DNA of 64,000 nucleotides from Streptomyces sp. CCM_MD2014 (GCF_000772045.1 NZ_CP009754.1:6572001-6636000), one strand, 5' to 3'; positions 27,908 to 36,869 are shown, counted from the stretch's first letter. The notes: generated by a model from the letters alone, not told the origin. Program-made: numbers and translations.

Positions 27908-29416
27908 ATGACGAGCAGCACCGAGACCACCGCCACCACCCCGCAGGTTGCGGTCAACGACATCGGTAACGAGGAAGCCTTCCTCGCCGCGATCGACGAG
28001 ACGATCAAGTACTTCAACGACGGCGACATCGTCGACGGCGTCATCGTGAAGGTCGACCGGGACGAGGTCCTGCTCGACATCGGTTACAAGACCGAAGGTG
28101 TCATCCCGAGCCGCGAGCTCTCGATCAAGCACGACGTCGACCCCAACGAGGTCGTCGCCGTCGGTGACGAGATCGAGGCCCTGGTCCTCCAGAAGGAGGA
28201 CAAGGAAGGCCGCCTGATCCTCTCGAAGAAGCGCGCCCAGTACGAGCGTGCCTGGGGCACCATCGAGAAGATCAAGGAAGAGGACGGCATCGTCACCGGT
28301 ACCGTCATCGAGGTCGTCAAGGGTGGTCTCATCCTCGACATCGGCCTCCGCGGCTTCCTCCCGGCCTCCCTGGTCGAGATGCGCCGTGTCCGCGACCTCC
28401 AGCCCTACGTGGGCAAGGAGCTCGAGGCGAAGATCATCGAGCTGGACAAGAACCGCAACAACGTGGTCCTGTCCCGCCGTGCCTGGCTGGAGCAGACCCA
28501 GTCCGAGGTCCGCCAGACGTTCCTCACCACCCTCCAGAAGGGTCAGGTCCGTTCCGGCGTCGTCTCCTCGATCGTCAACTTCGGTGCCTTCGTGGACCTG
28601 GGTGGCGTCGACGGTCTGGTCCACGTCTCCGAGCTGTCCTGGAAGCACATCGACCACCCGTCCGAGGTCGTCGAGGTCGGCCAGGAGGTCACCGTCGAGG
28701 TCCTCGACGTCGACATGGACCGCGAGCGTGTCTCCCTGTCGCTGAAGGCGACCCAGGAAGACCCGTGGCAGCAGTTCGCCCGCACCCACCAGATCGGCCA
28801 GGTCGTGCCCGGCAAGGTCACGAAGCTGGTGCCGTTCGGTGCGTTCGTCCGCGTGGACGAGGGCATCGAGGGTCTGGTCCACATCTCCGAGCTGGCCGAG
28901 CGCCACGTGGAGATCCCGGAGCAGGTCGTCCAGGTCAACGACGAGATCTTCGTCAAGGTCATCGACATCGACCTCGAGCGCCGCCGCATCAGCCTCTCGC
29001 TGAAGCAGGCCAACGAGGCCTTCGGTGCCGACCCGTCCGCGGTCGAGTTCGACCCGACCCTGTACGGCATGGCCGCGTCCTACGACGACCAGGGCAACTA
29101 CATCTACCCCGAGGGCTTCGACCCCGAGACCAACGACTGGCTCGAGGGCTACGAGACCCAGCGCGAGGCCTGGGAGACGCAGTACGCCGAGGCCCAGCAG
29201 CGCTTCGAGCAGCACCAGGCGCAGGTCATCAAGTCCCGCGAGGCGGACGAGAAGGCCGCTGCCGAGGGTGTCGACACCGCGGGTGCGGCCCAGGCCGCGT
29301 CCGGCAGCGGTGGCGGCGGCTCGTACTCCTCCGAGGGCGGCGACAACTCCGGCGCCCTCGCGTCGGACGAGGCGCTGGCCGCGCTGCGCGAGAAGCTGGC
29401 CGGCGGCCAGAGCTGA
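27908..29416 (+). CDS. rpsA: 30S ribosomal protein S1
   Basis: A 502-residue S1 protein with four OB-fold S1 domains: about residues 38-105 (GDIVDGVIVKVDRDEVLLDIG), 125-190, 210-275 (VRSGVVSSIVNFGAFVDLG) and 295-365 (VVPGKVTKLVPFGAFVRVD). The four-domain form is the actinobacterial length; E. coli has six. It binds mRNA on the 30S subunit and helps initiation. The acidic C-terminal tail is Gly/Ser-rich. GGAG (27893-27896) precedes the ATG. More T-ending codons such as GGT and CGT appear than in neighbours, consistent with high expression. Confidence 0.97.
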   Translation: MTSSTETTATTPQVAVNDIGNEEAFLAAIDETIKYFNDGDIVDGVIVKVDRDEVLLDIGYKTEGVIPSRELSIKHDVDPNEVVAVGDEIEALVLQKEDKEGRLILSKKRAQYERAWGTIEKIKEEDGIVTGTVIEVVKGGLILDIGLRGFLPASLVEMRRVRDLQPYVGKELEAKIIELDKNRNNVVLSRRAWLEQTQSEVRQTFLTTLQKGQVRSGVVSSIVNFGAFVDLGGVDGLVHVSELSWKHIDHPSEVVEVGQEVTVEVLDVDMDRERVSLSLKATQEDPWQQFARTHQIGQVVPGKVTKLVPFGAFVRVDEGIEGLVHISELAERHVEIPEQVVQVNDEIFVKVIDIDLERRRISLSLKQANEAFGADPSAVEFDPTLYGMAASYDDQGNYIYPEGFDPETNDWLEGYETQREAWETQYAEAQQRFEQHQAQVIKSREADEKAAAEGVDTAGAAQAASGSGGGGSYSSEGGDNSGALASDEALAALREKLAGGQS

Positions 29417-29471
29417 AGCTCTGAACACCGGCCGCTGACACACAGCGGTTTGCAGCACAGCGGTTGACCGA

Positions 29472-29499
29472 GGGGCCGCACCTTCCGAGGTGCGGCCCC
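29472..29499 (+). terminator. Terminator of rpsA
   Basis: Perfect 12-base arms GGGGCCGCACCT/AGGTGCGGCCCC with a TCCG tetraloop, followed by TTCGGT. Confidence 0.9.
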
Positions 29500-29577
29500 T
29501 TCGGTGTGCCTCCCGCGGGAATGCCCCACCCCGCAACGGCGTTGTCACTTGTGAACACGAGGAGGGGAGCGGTCACC

Positions 29578-30516
29578 GTGCTTGATCCGCAGGATTTGTA
29601 CGCCTGGGAGCCGAAGGGCCTTGCCGTCGTCGACATGGCACTCGCCCAGGAGTCTGCCGGACTGGTCATGCTGTACCACTTCGACGGATACATCGACGCC
29701 GGCGAGACCGGCGACCAGATCGTCGACCAGGTGCTCGACTCGCTGCCCCACCAGGTCGTCGCCCGCTTCGACCACGACCGGCTGGTGGACTACCGGGCCC
29801 GCCGGCCGCTGCTGACGTTCAAGCGCGACACCTGGTCGGACTACGAGGAGCCGGCCATCGAGGTGCGGCTCGTCCAGGACGCCACCGGGGCGCCGTTCCT
29901 GATCCTGTCGGGCCCCGAGCCGGACGTCGAGTGGGAGCGGTTCGCCGCCGCAGTACGGCAGATCGTGGAGCGGCTGGGCGTGCGCCTGTCGGTGAGCTTC
30001 CACGGCATCCCCATGGGCGTCCCGCACACCCGGCCCGTGGGCATCACCCCGCACGGCACCCGCACCGACCTCGTGCCGGGCCACCGCAGCCCCTTCGAGG
30101 AGGCACAGGTCCCCGGCAGCGCGGAGGCGGTCGTCGAGTACCGGCTCGCGCAGGCCGGCCACGACGTGCTCGGCGTCGCCGCCCACGTCCCGCACTACAT
30201 CGCCCGCTCCCCGTACCCGGACGCGGCGCTGACCGTCCTGGAGGCGATCACCGCGGCGACCGGTCTGGTGCTGCCGGGCATCGCGCACTCCCTGCGCACC
30301 GACGCCCACCGCACCCAGACGGAGATCGACCGGCAGATCCAGGAGGGCGACGAGGAGCTCACCGCCCTCGTCCAGGGCCTGGAGCACCAGTACGACGCGG
30401 CCGCGGGCGCCGAGACCCGGGGCAACATGCTCGCCGAGCCCGTCGAGATCCCCTCCGCGGACGAGATCGGCCGTGAGTTCGAGCGCTTCCTGGCGGAGCG
30501 GGAGGGCGACAACTGA
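29578..30516 (+). CDS. PAC2 family protein
   Basis: A 312-residue PAC2-domain protein (PF09754). The N-terminal segment GLVMLYHFDGYIDAGETGDQIVDQVL and the FHGIPMGVPHTRP region are typical. The family is named after the proteasome assembly chaperone 2; in actinobacteria the role is unproven. The GTG start at 29578 has GGAGGGGAG upstream. The helical C-terminus (about 250-312) is rich in Glu. It lies between rpsA and coaE. Confidence 0.88.
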   Translation: MLDPQDLYAWEPKGLAVVDMALAQESAGLVMLYHFDGYIDAGETGDQIVDQVLDSLPHQVVARFDHDRLVDYRARRPLLTFKRDTWSDYEEPAIEVRLVQDATGAPFLILSGPEPDVEWERFAAAVRQIVERLGVRLSVSFHGIPMGVPHTRPVGITPHGTRTDLVPGHRSPFEEAQVPGSAEAVVEYRLAQAGHDVLGVAAHVPHYIARSPYPDAALTVLEAITAATGLVLPGIAHSLRTDAHRTQTEIDRQIQEGDEELTALVQGLEHQYDAAAGAETRGNMLAEPVEIPSADEIGREFERFLAEREGDN

Positions 30517-30535
30517 CGCCGTGACCGGCACCCCC

Positions 30536-30541
30536 TAAGCT
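30536..30541 (+). promoter_or_regulatory. -10 element for leaderless coaE
   Basis: TAAGCT ends seven bases before the coaE ATG, and there is no ribosome-binding site. Confidence 0.5.
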
Positions 30542-30548
30542 TCCGCTC

Positions 30549-31187
30549 ATGCTGAAGGTTGGCCTGACCGGCGGGATCGGCGCCGGCAAGAGCGAGGTGT
30601 CCCGGCTCCTCGTCGAGCACGGCGCGGTACTGATCGACGCCGACCGGATCGCGCGCGAGGTCGTCGCCCCCGGGACGCCCGGACTCGCCGCGGTCGTGGC
30701 GGCGTTCGGCGAGGACGTCCTCGCCGGGGACGGCGGCCTGGACCGGCCCAGACTGGGCTCGATCGTCTTCTCCGACCCGGAGAAGCTGGCCGTCCTGAAC
30801 GGCATCGTGCACCCCTTGGTCGGGGCACGCTCCCGCGCGCTGGAGGAGGCCGCCGCCGAGGACGCCGTCGTCGTCCACGACGTCCCCCTGCTCACGGAGA
30901 ACGGCCTGGCACCGCTGTACGACCTCGTGGTCGTCGTGGACGCCGACCCCGCCACCCAGCTCGACCGGCTGGTACGGCTGCGCGGCATGACCGAGCAGGA
31001 CGCGCGGGCGCGCATGGCCGCGCAGGCGACGCGCGAGCAGCGCCGGGAGATCGCGGACGTCGTCGTGGAGAACGACGTACCGCTGGAGGAGCTGCGGCGG
31101 CGCGTGGACGAGGTGTGGGCCGACCTGGTGCGCAGGGCGCACACGGAAGCGCCCACGCAACCGCACTCGGAACGGCGCACGGAATAG
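30549..31187 (+). CDS. coaE: Dephospho-CoA kinase
   Basis: A 212-residue kinase catalysing the last step of coenzyme A synthesis: phosphorylation of the 3'-hydroxyl of dephospho-CoA. The P-loop is GGIGAGKS at 8-15. DADRIAREV, the IVHPLV helix and VVHDVPLLTENG complete the family pattern. Actinobacterial CoaE often carries a large C-terminal GrpB-type extension; this copy lacks it. The ATG start is probably leaderless. Confidence 0.95.
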   Translation: MLKVGLTGGIGAGKSEVSRLLVEHGAVLIDADRIAREVVAPGTPGLAAVVAAFGEDVLAGDGGLDRPRLGSIVFSDPEKLAVLNGIVHPLVGARSRALEEAAAEDAVVVHDVPLLTENGLAPLYDLVVVVDADPATQLDRLVRLRGMTEQDARARMAAQATREQRREIADVVVENDVPLEELRRRVDEVWADLVRRAHTEAPTQPHSERRTE

Positions 31188-31236
31188 CGAACCTTCCGCG
31201 CGCGTTGATGCCTTCCAGCGAGGGAAGGACTCAGCC

Positions 31237-31617
31237 GTGCCCGAGACAAGCGGTCCGATCGGACGTACTCCGGAGACTGACGTCATCGACTTCCGCGCCG
31301 CCGAGCAACTGCTCGCCGCGCGGGACCCGCGTGGCGCGGTGAAGCTGCTCGACGGGGTCATCGGCGCCCACCCCGAGAACACCGCCGCGCGGATGCTGCG
31401 TGCGCGCGCCTTCTTCGCGGCGGCGCAACTGCGACCGGCCGAGCTGGAGTTCACCATCGTCCTGGAGCGGGAGCCGGACAACGCGTTCGCACACTTCGCG
31501 CTCGCCCGCACCTACGAGCGCCGCGGCTGCCCCGACCAGGCCCGCCGCCATTTCCGGCTGGCCGCGGCGCTGGACCCGAACCCGGAGTACCTGCAGCAGG
31601 CGCGGTTCGACTCCTGA
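31237..31617 (+). CDS. Tetratricopeptide-repeat protein
   Basis: A 126-residue protein with about two and a half TPR units: AEQLLAARDPRGAVKLLDGVIGAHPENTAAR, ARAFFAAAQLRPAELEFTIVLEREPDNAFA and ARTYERRGCPDQARRHFRLAAALDPN. There is no signal peptide. TPR proteins act as binding scaffolds; the partner is unknown. The GTG start has GGAAGGA upstream. It follows coaE by 49 bases. Confidence 0.88.
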   Translation: MPETSGPIGRTPETDVIDFRAAEQLLAARDPRGAVKLLDGVIGAHPENTAARMLRARAFFAAAQLRPAELEFTIVLEREPDNAFAHFALARTYERRGCPDQARRHFRLAAALDPNPEYLQQARFDS

Positions 31618-31657
31618 CGGTCCCCGCCCCGGCGGGGCGGACCGGCCGTCCTGGCCG

Positions 31658-31915
31658 TCAGCGCTTCGGCGGGAGGTAGGGCGGAATGTTCCGGCCCGGC
31701 TGGTAGTGCGGGCCCTGGCGGATGTGCCGCAGGATCACGGTCAGGTCGACCGTGACGACGAGCCACAGCACCCCGCAGGCGAGCGCCCACCCGAACCGTC
31801 CCGTGAGGGCGAAGGCGGCCGTGCCGAAGATCGCCCAGACCAGCCCCCACAGGCTCAGCCAGAAACGCGCCCGCAGCGCACTGCGCGCGGTGGCCGGTTC
31901 ACTGCCCGTACGCAT
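31658..31915 (-). CDS. Small membrane protein (DUF6343-like)
   Basis: An 85-residue protein with two membrane helices (about 18-38 and 42-63) and a positively charged C-terminal tail ending YQPGRNIPPYLPPKR. The length and the RQGPHYQPGR motif match the Streptomyces DUF6343 family as I remember it. The start has AGGAG upstream. It is convergent with the TPR gene; a GC-rich palindrome near 31622-31637 may terminate both. Confidence 0.8.
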   Translation of the reverse strand: MRTGSEPATARSALRARFWLSLWGLVWAIFGTAAFALTGRFGWALACGVLWLVVTVDLTVILRHIRQGPHYQPGRNIPPYLPPKR

Positions 31916-32075
31916 CGCTTAACCACTCCTGTAATGAACGTACTCCGGCAGGCCGCGCCGGGGAAACGAGGCGCCCGGTGCGGCCTGCCGCACCACGAGA
32001 CGGGACGCGTTCACTCGGTCGGGTGAACCGGCTGCGGAGGGGAACGGGTGTGCGGGGACGGGCCGTTGGACGGGC

Positions 32076-32774
32076 ATGGAGCTGAACATGCGAGAGGGAC
32101 ACCAGGGCACGGGCCCCGGGGCCATCACCCCGGACGGCTGCGCGGTCGAGCTCTATGCGCGGCTGCCCGCCGGAGCCGAGCCGGACATCGTCGCCGCCGC
32201 CGTGCCCGAGGGCGCGCGGATACTGGAGCTGGGCAGCGGGGTGGGACGCATGACCCATCCCCTGCTGGAGCGGGGCTTCACCGTCACCGCGGTGGACGAG
32301 TCCGCCGAGATGCTGGAGCGCGTGCGCGGTGCGCGCACCGTGTGCGGCCCGATCGAGGATCTCGACCTCGACGAGCGCTTCGACGTGGTGATGCTGGCGT
32401 CGTTCCTCGTGCACGCAGGGGACGTCGAGGTCAGACGGGGGCTGCTGCGCACCTGTGCCCGGCACGTCACGGACGACGGCTGTGTACTGATCCAGCGCGA
32501 GGGGGCGGACTACCACTCGAACCTGCCACGTGAGCGGGTGGACCCCGCCGGCTTCACCGTCCGGATCCTGTCGGCGGACCCGGTGGGGGACGGCGTGAAT
32601 GCGGTCCGGGCGGAGTACGAGTTCCCGGACGCGGTCTGGACGCAGACCTTCCGGGCCCGGCCCCTGACCAGGGAGCAGTTCGAGGAGGCGCTGGGGGAGG
32701 CGGGGCTCGCGGTGGACCGGTATCTCACCGACGACGGGACGTGGGTGAGGGCGGTGCCGGTGGGGCGGGCCTGA
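32076..32774 (+). CDS. Class I SAM-dependent methyltransferase
   Basis: A 232-residue methyltransferase. Motif I is ILELGSGVGRMTHPLL, then VTAVDESAEMLE, FDVVMLASFLVH and a C-terminal region rich in charged residues. The second Met (ATG at 32088) has GGAG five bases upstream and may be the true start, shortening the product by four residues. Substrate unknown. It is the first gene of a short rightward run, followed by a DoxX gene 129 bases on. Confidence 0.85.
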   Translation: MELNMREGHQGTGPGAITPDGCAVELYARLPAGAEPDIVAAAVPEGARILELGSGVGRMTHPLLERGFTVTAVDESAEMLERVRGARTVCGPIEDLDLDERFDVVMLASFLVHAGDVEVRRGLLRTCARHVTDDGCVLIQREGADYHSNLPRERVDPAGFTVRILSADPVGDGVNAVRAEYEFPDAVWTQTFRARPLTREQFEEALGEAGLAVDRYLTDDGTWVRAVPVGRA

Positions 32775-32903
32775 CGGAGGGCGGACACAACGGAGAAGCG
32801 GCGGCACGGCAGCGAACAGTGGTCGGTCCGGCGATGAGTTCCGGTGCGGCGGGCGGTCTGTATCCCCGACACCAGCAGGGACCGCTCACCCCAGGAGACC
32901 CCC

Positions 32904-33341
32904 ATGTCCGACACCACCGCACCCCCCGCTCGCACCGTTACGGCCCGGAGCCGCGGGCTCCGCATCGCCCTGCGCGCGGTGCAGGTGCTCCTCGCGGTGT
33001 TCTTCGCCGTCGCGAGCGCCCTGCCCAAGCTGATCGCGCACTCCTCGGCGGCCGACACCTTCGCCGAGATGGGCTGGGGCGCCGCGGGCATGTACGCGAT
33101 CGGCGTCCTCGAGCTGGCGGGAGCGGTCGCCCTGATGGTTCCGGTGCTGCAGTCGGTGGCGGCGACGGCCCTGAGCGCGCTGATGGTGGGCGCCTTCGCC
33201 GTCCAGCTCACCTACTTCGACGGTGAGAACGCGGCGACACCGCTCATCCTGATGGTGCCGCTCCTGATCGTCGCCCGGGTCCGCCGCGGGCACAACGACG
33301 AGCTGCGCCGCCTGGTGCGGGCCCGGGTCCGACGCGGCTGA
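32904..33341 (+). CDS. DoxX family membrane protein
   Basis: A 145-residue four-helix membrane protein of the DoxX type: helix 1 (LRAVQVLLAVFFAVASALPKLI), the FAEMGWG loop, helix 2 (MYAIGVLELAGAVALMVP), helix 3 and helix 4. The start at 32904 has AGGAGA upstream. DoxX-like proteins take part in redox or thiol stress complexes in mycobacteria; no partner is visible here. Confidence 0.85.
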   Translation: MSDTTAPPARTVTARSRGLRIALRAVQVLLAVFFAVASALPKLIAHSSAADTFAEMGWGAAGMYAIGVLELAGAVALMVPVLQSVAATALSALMVGAFAVQLTYFDGENAATPLILMVPLLIVARVRRGHNDELRRLVRARVRRG

Positions 33342-33374
33342 TCCGGTCCGGCGCCGGGCATGCCACGGTCGTGC

Positions 33375-33914
33375 TCAGGGCCTGCTCCCGGCATCCCTCC
33401 GGGAGCTGCTCAGGCCCTCCAGCCCGCGCAGCCGGTCCATCTCGCGGCGGTCGCGCTTGGTCGGGCGGCCGGCGCCCCGGTCGCGGATGCCGGCGGGGGC
33501 GACGGCCTCGCGGGGCGGGGGCGGCGGGGAGTTGTCGACGTAGCACTGGACGGCGACCGGCGCACCGACGCGCTTGCGGATCAGCCGCTTCACGACGACG
33601 ACGCGTTCCCGGCCCTCGTGGCGCAGGCGCACCTCGTCGCCGACGCGGAGCGCGTACGCGGGCTTCACCCGCTCGCCGTTCACCCGGACATGGCCGCCGC
33701 GGCAGGCGGTGGCGCCCAGGGAGCGGGTCTTGATCAGCCGGACGGCCCAGATCCAGCTGTCCACGCGGACGGTCTCGCCGCTCTGCGGCCCGGCGGCCTC
33801 GGCGGCGGCGATCGCCGCGGCGGTCTTCGGGTCCGGTGTCGCGGCGGTGGCGGTGGCACCGTCCTGCGGGGCGGCCACCGGGCCGCTCCCACCTTCGTCA
33901 TGCTCGGAAGCCAT
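33375..33914 (-). CDS. S4-domain RNA-binding protein (Hsp15-like)
   Basis: A 179-residue protein with an S4 RNA-binding domain at about 49-110 (VRVDSWIWAVRLIKTRSLGATACRGGHVRVNG), matching ribosome-associated heat-shock protein Hsp15, which recycles stalled 50S subunits carrying nascent chains. A 48-residue Ala/Pro-rich N-terminal extension and a basic C-terminal tail (RPTKRDRREMDRLRG) are present. On the minus strand TAAGGT ends six bases before the ATG, suggesting a leaderless transcript. Confidence 0.88.
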   Translation of the reverse strand: MASEHDEGGSGPVAAPQDGATATAATPDPKTAAAIAAAEAAGPQSGETVRVDSWIWAVRLIKTRSLGATACRGGHVRVNGERVKPAYALRVGDEVRLRHEGRERVVVVKRLIRKRVGAPVAVQCYVDNSPPPPPREAVAPAGIRDRGAGRPTKRDRREMDRLRGLEGLSSSRRDAGSRP

Positions 33915-33993
33915 GCCTCGACCTTAACCGCCCGGCACGGTGGGACGGGCCGTGATTTCCGGGGCCCGGCGGTGGTGGACTTACGGTGGACAC

Positions 33994-34707
33994 ATGGACA
34001 CCGGCGGCCTCTCCGTACTCGACCAGCGCATCGCGGGCTGCCGGGCCTGCCCCAGACTGGTCGAGTGGCGCGAGGAGGTGGCCCGCACCAAGCGGGCGGC
34101 GTTCGCCGACTGGACGTACTGGGGCAGGCCGGTGCCCGGATTCGGCCCGCCGGACGCGCGACTGCTGATCCTCGGGCTGGCCCCCGCCGCCCACGGCGGC
34201 AACCGCACCGGCCGGATGTTCACCGGGGACCGTTCCGGGGACGTCCTGTACCGGGCGCTGTACGACGTCGGCCTCGCCTCGCAGCCCACCGCGGTCCGCG
34301 TGGACGACGGGCTCGAACTGTACGGCGTACGCATCACCTCCCCGGTGCACTGCGCCCCGCCCGCCAACAAGCCCACCCCCGCCGAACGGGACACCTGCCG
34401 GGCCTGGCTCGTCCAGGAGCTCGACCTGCTGAGGCCGACGCTGCGGGCGGTGGTCGTCCTCGGCGCCTTCGGCTGGCAGGCGGCGCTGCCCGCGCTCGCC
34501 GGGGCGGGCTGGACCGTGCCCCGCCCCCGCCCGGCCTTCACCCACGGCCAACACGTGACGCTCGACGCTCCCGACGGGCCGGACCTGCACCTCTACGGCT
34601 GCTTCCACGTCAGCCAGCGCAACACCTTCACCGGCAAACTCACCCCCGAGATGCTGCGCGACGTGCTGCGCACGGCGGCGCGGACGGCGGGGCTGCCCAC
34701 CCGCTGA
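33994..34707 (+). CDS. Family 5 uracil-DNA glycosylase (UdgB)
   Basis: A 237-residue glycosylase that removes uracil and related bases from DNA. GLAPAAHGGNRTGRMFTGDRSGD is the UDGb motif 1, which lacks the usual catalytic polar residue of family 1. CRACPRL near the start, HCAPPANK and the following CRAW supply four Cys for an iron-sulfur cluster. HVSQRNTFTGKLT near the end is motif 3. TACGGT ends six bases before the ATG at 33994, so it is probably leaderless; an upstream in-frame ATG at 33940 is rejected. Confidence 0.9.
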   Translation: MDTGGLSVLDQRIAGCRACPRLVEWREEVARTKRAAFADWTYWGRPVPGFGPPDARLLILGLAPAAHGGNRTGRMFTGDRSGDVLYRALYDVGLASQPTAVRVDDGLELYGVRITSPVHCAPPANKPTPAERDTCRAWLVQELDLLRPTLRAVVVLGAFGWQAALPALAGAGWTVPRPRPAFTHGQHVTLDAPDGPDLHLYGCFHVSQRNTFTGKLTPEMLRDVLRTAARTAGLPTR

Positions 34708-34761
34708 GGCCGCACCGTAAAGAGGATGAGCACCCGGGGGCGCTGCGGCTACGGTGCTCCG

Positions 34762-35733
34762 ATGGGCCTGTATCCGGAGATCGAACCGTACGACCACGGC
34801 ATGCTCGACGTCGGTGACGGCAACCTCGTCTACTGGGAGACCTGCGGAAACCCGCAGGGCAGGCCCGCGCTGGTGCTGCACGGGGGGCCGGGCAGCGGCG
34901 CGAGCCCCGGTCTGAGGCGGTACTTCGATCCCGCCGCCTACCGGATCGTCCTCCTCGACCAGCGCGGCGCCGGGCGTTCGCTGCCCCGCGCCGGCGCCCA
35001 CGACACCGACATGAGCGTCAACACGACCGCCCACCTCATGGCCGACCTGGAGCGGCTGCGGACCCACCTGGGCATCGAGCGGTGGCTGGTGTGGGGTGTG
35101 TCGTGGGGCTCGGTCCTGGGCCTGCGGTACGCGCAGACGCACCCCGGGGTGGTGACCGAGCTGGTGCTGACCGGGGTCGCCACCGGCTCCAACGCCGAAG
35201 TGGCCCTCCTGACCCGCGGCCTGGGACACATCTTCCCCGAGGCCCACGAGCGGTTCCTCGCCGAGCTGCCCCCGGAGGAACGCGACGGCAACCTCGCGGC
35301 CGCCTACAACCGCCTGCTGGAGTCCCCGGACCCGACGGTCCGCGAGCGTGCCGCGCGGGCCTGGACCGACTGGGAGACGGCGACGATCCCGGCACCACCC
35401 GGCTCGGTCGCCCGGTTCCGGGACCCGGAGTTCCGCCTGGGCTTCGCCCGTACCGTCACGCACTACTGGGGCAACGACCACTTCCTCGGCGACGGCAACG
35501 ACGAGGGCGTGGTCCTCAGGGACGCACACCGGCTGAACGGCATCCCCGGCACCCTGGTCCAGGGCAGCCTCGACTTCGGCAACCTCCTCGGCATCGTCTG
35601 GCGGCTCCACCACGCCTGGCCGGACAGCGAGCTGGTGGTCGTGGACGAGGCAGGACACGACGCCGGCACGGCCGGCGACGAGGCCCTGATCACGGCGACG
35701 GACCAGTACGCACGCGGCGAAACCGGAGGGTGA
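34762..35733 (+). CDS. pip: Proline iminopeptidase (alpha/beta hydrolase S33)
   Basis: A 323-residue S33 peptidase that removes N-terminal proline from peptides. The oxyanion HGGPGSG loop, DQRGAGRS, and the nucleophile GVSWGS (Ser near residue 113) fit the family. VDEAGHD near the C-terminus provides the catalytic His. The N-terminus LYPEIEPYDHGMLDVGDGNLVYWE is typical. The start at 34762 follows TACGGT by six bases (leaderless); ATG 34726 lies upstream of that -10 and is rejected. Confidence 0.92.
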   Translation: MGLYPEIEPYDHGMLDVGDGNLVYWETCGNPQGRPALVLHGGPGSGASPGLRRYFDPAAYRIVLLDQRGAGRSLPRAGAHDTDMSVNTTAHLMADLERLRTHLGIERWLVWGVSWGSVLGLRYAQTHPGVVTELVLTGVATGSNAEVALLTRGLGHIFPEAHERFLAELPPEERDGNLAAAYNRLLESPDPTVRERAARAWTDWETATIPAPPGSVARFRDPEFRLGFARTVTHYWGNDHFLGDGNDEGVVLRDAHRLNGIPGTLVQGSLDFGNLLGIVWRLHHAWPDSELVVVDEAGHDAGTAGDEALITATDQYARGETGG

Positions 35734-35737
35734 GGGC

Positions 35738-36208
35738 CTAAGGGCGCCACACGTAGCGCACGTCCGGCTCGCGCTCCTCGTTCCGATCGCCGTCCGTCCA
35801 CTCCACGGGCGTGAAACCGTGCCGTGCGTAGAAGCGCCGGGCGGGGGTGTTGATCCGGAAGGTCCACAGCGAGAGCCCGGCCGCCCGGCGCTCCTTGGCC
35901 AGCGCGACGAAACGGTCCCCGATCCCGCGCCCGCGCCGCTCCGGGGCGAGGTACAGCTGTGACAGCTCCTCGCCCTCCAGCGCCATCACACCGGCCACCG
36001 CGCCGTCGGCCCCCTCCGCCACCCAGGTCTCGTACCGCTCCACCACCACGTCCCGGAACCACGCACGCACCTCGGCGTCCGAGTGGGGCCGGACCACGGT
36101 GGGCAGCGCGGCGGAGAAGGACCGCAGCCAGACGTCGGCCGCCGCACGGGCGTCGGCGGCCGCGGCGCGCCGCAGCACGACCGCGTCGGCGCTCCCGCCC
36201 GGGCTCAC
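35738..36208 (-). CDS. GNAT family N-acetyltransferase
   Basis: A 156-residue GNAT protein. The acetyl-CoA binding motif A is LYLAPERRGRGIGDRFVALAKE, and the C-terminal LWTFRINTPARRFYARHGF is motif B. The GTG start at 36208 overlaps the stop of the Rid gene (GTGA), so the two are translationally coupled. Substrate unknown. It is convergent with the iminopeptidase gene, four bases away. Confidence 0.88.
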   Translation of the reverse strand: MSPGGSADAVVLRRAAAADARAAADVWLRSFSAALPTVVRPHSDAEVRAWFRDVVVERYETWVAEGADGAVAGVMALEGEELSQLYLAPERRGRGIGDRFVALAKERRAAGLSLWTFRINTPARRFYARHGFTPVEWTDGDRNEEREPDVRYVWRP

Positions 36209-36618
36209 GGACGGCCGTCCTCCGGCACGACCGCGGCCGCGGTGATCTCCACCAGCTGTCCCGGATAGCCGAGGCAGGCCACCCCGAGCAGCGTCGAGGA
36301 GTGCGGACCGGCACTCAGCCCGGACGCCTCGACGACGTCCCAGACGGCGGACAGCGCCGCGGTCTCGGTGCTCACGACGTACACGTCGGTCGACACCACG
36401 TGCTCCAGGCCGCTCCCGACGGCACGCAACTGCTCGGTGAGGTTCGCGATCACCTGCTCGGCCTGCCGGACCGGATCGCCCTCGCCGACCAGCTTGCCCT
36501 CCGCGTCGAGCGGTACGGAACCGGCGAGGAACGCGAGCCTGGTCCCGGCCTCGACGACGGAGGCGTGGGAGTAGGCGGGCGGCGGAAAGAGACCGGGCAC
36601 GGTCACGCGCTGGATCAC
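36205..36618 (-). CDS. Rid family protein (YjgF/YER057c/UK114)
   Basis: A 137-residue trimeric Rid-fold protein. Classic RidA deaminates reactive imines such as 2-aminoacrylate. The segment HSSTLLGVACLGYPGQLVEI occupies the place of the usual active-site ARS-VEVA-L-P stretch; the catalytic Arg appears replaced by Ser or His, so imine deaminase activity is doubtful. The GTG start at 36618 has AGGAG upstream. It is coupled to the GNAT gene. Confidence 0.87.
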   Translation of the reverse strand: MIQRVTVPGLFPPPAYSHASVVEAGTRLAFLAGSVPLDAEGKLVGEGDPVRQAEQVIANLTEQLRAVGSGLEHVVSTDVYVVSTETAALSAVWDVVEASGLSAGPHSSTLLGVACLGYPGQLVEITAAAVVPEDGRP

Positions 36619-36869
36619 GGGGACTCCTGGAAGACGGACGGACGGCCTCCCGATCGTCCGTCCTCCGCCCGCGCCACGCACCCGAATTACCCGTCACCCA
36701 CGGTCGCGGCCCCCGTCCGGTCGAGCGCGGGATCGTCACACGCGTGCAACACGCGCGTTCCCGCGCCGACCAAGAGCTCCCTTATCGTTGAGACCACGCA
36801 CCCCGGCCCGGCCACCGTCGCCCGAAGGCTCACCACCGCCTCGACCGGACGACAGGAGCCCCGCACCCC

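Noticed and set aside
29541..29566. TTGTCACTT before the PAC2 gene as a damage promoter
   Set aside because: The second half of the -35 box and the -10 hexamer do not match.
33965..33987. PafBC-type promoter at udgB
   Set aside because: TACGGT is present six bases before the ATG, but the -35 position reads CCCGGCGGT, not TTGTCAGTG.
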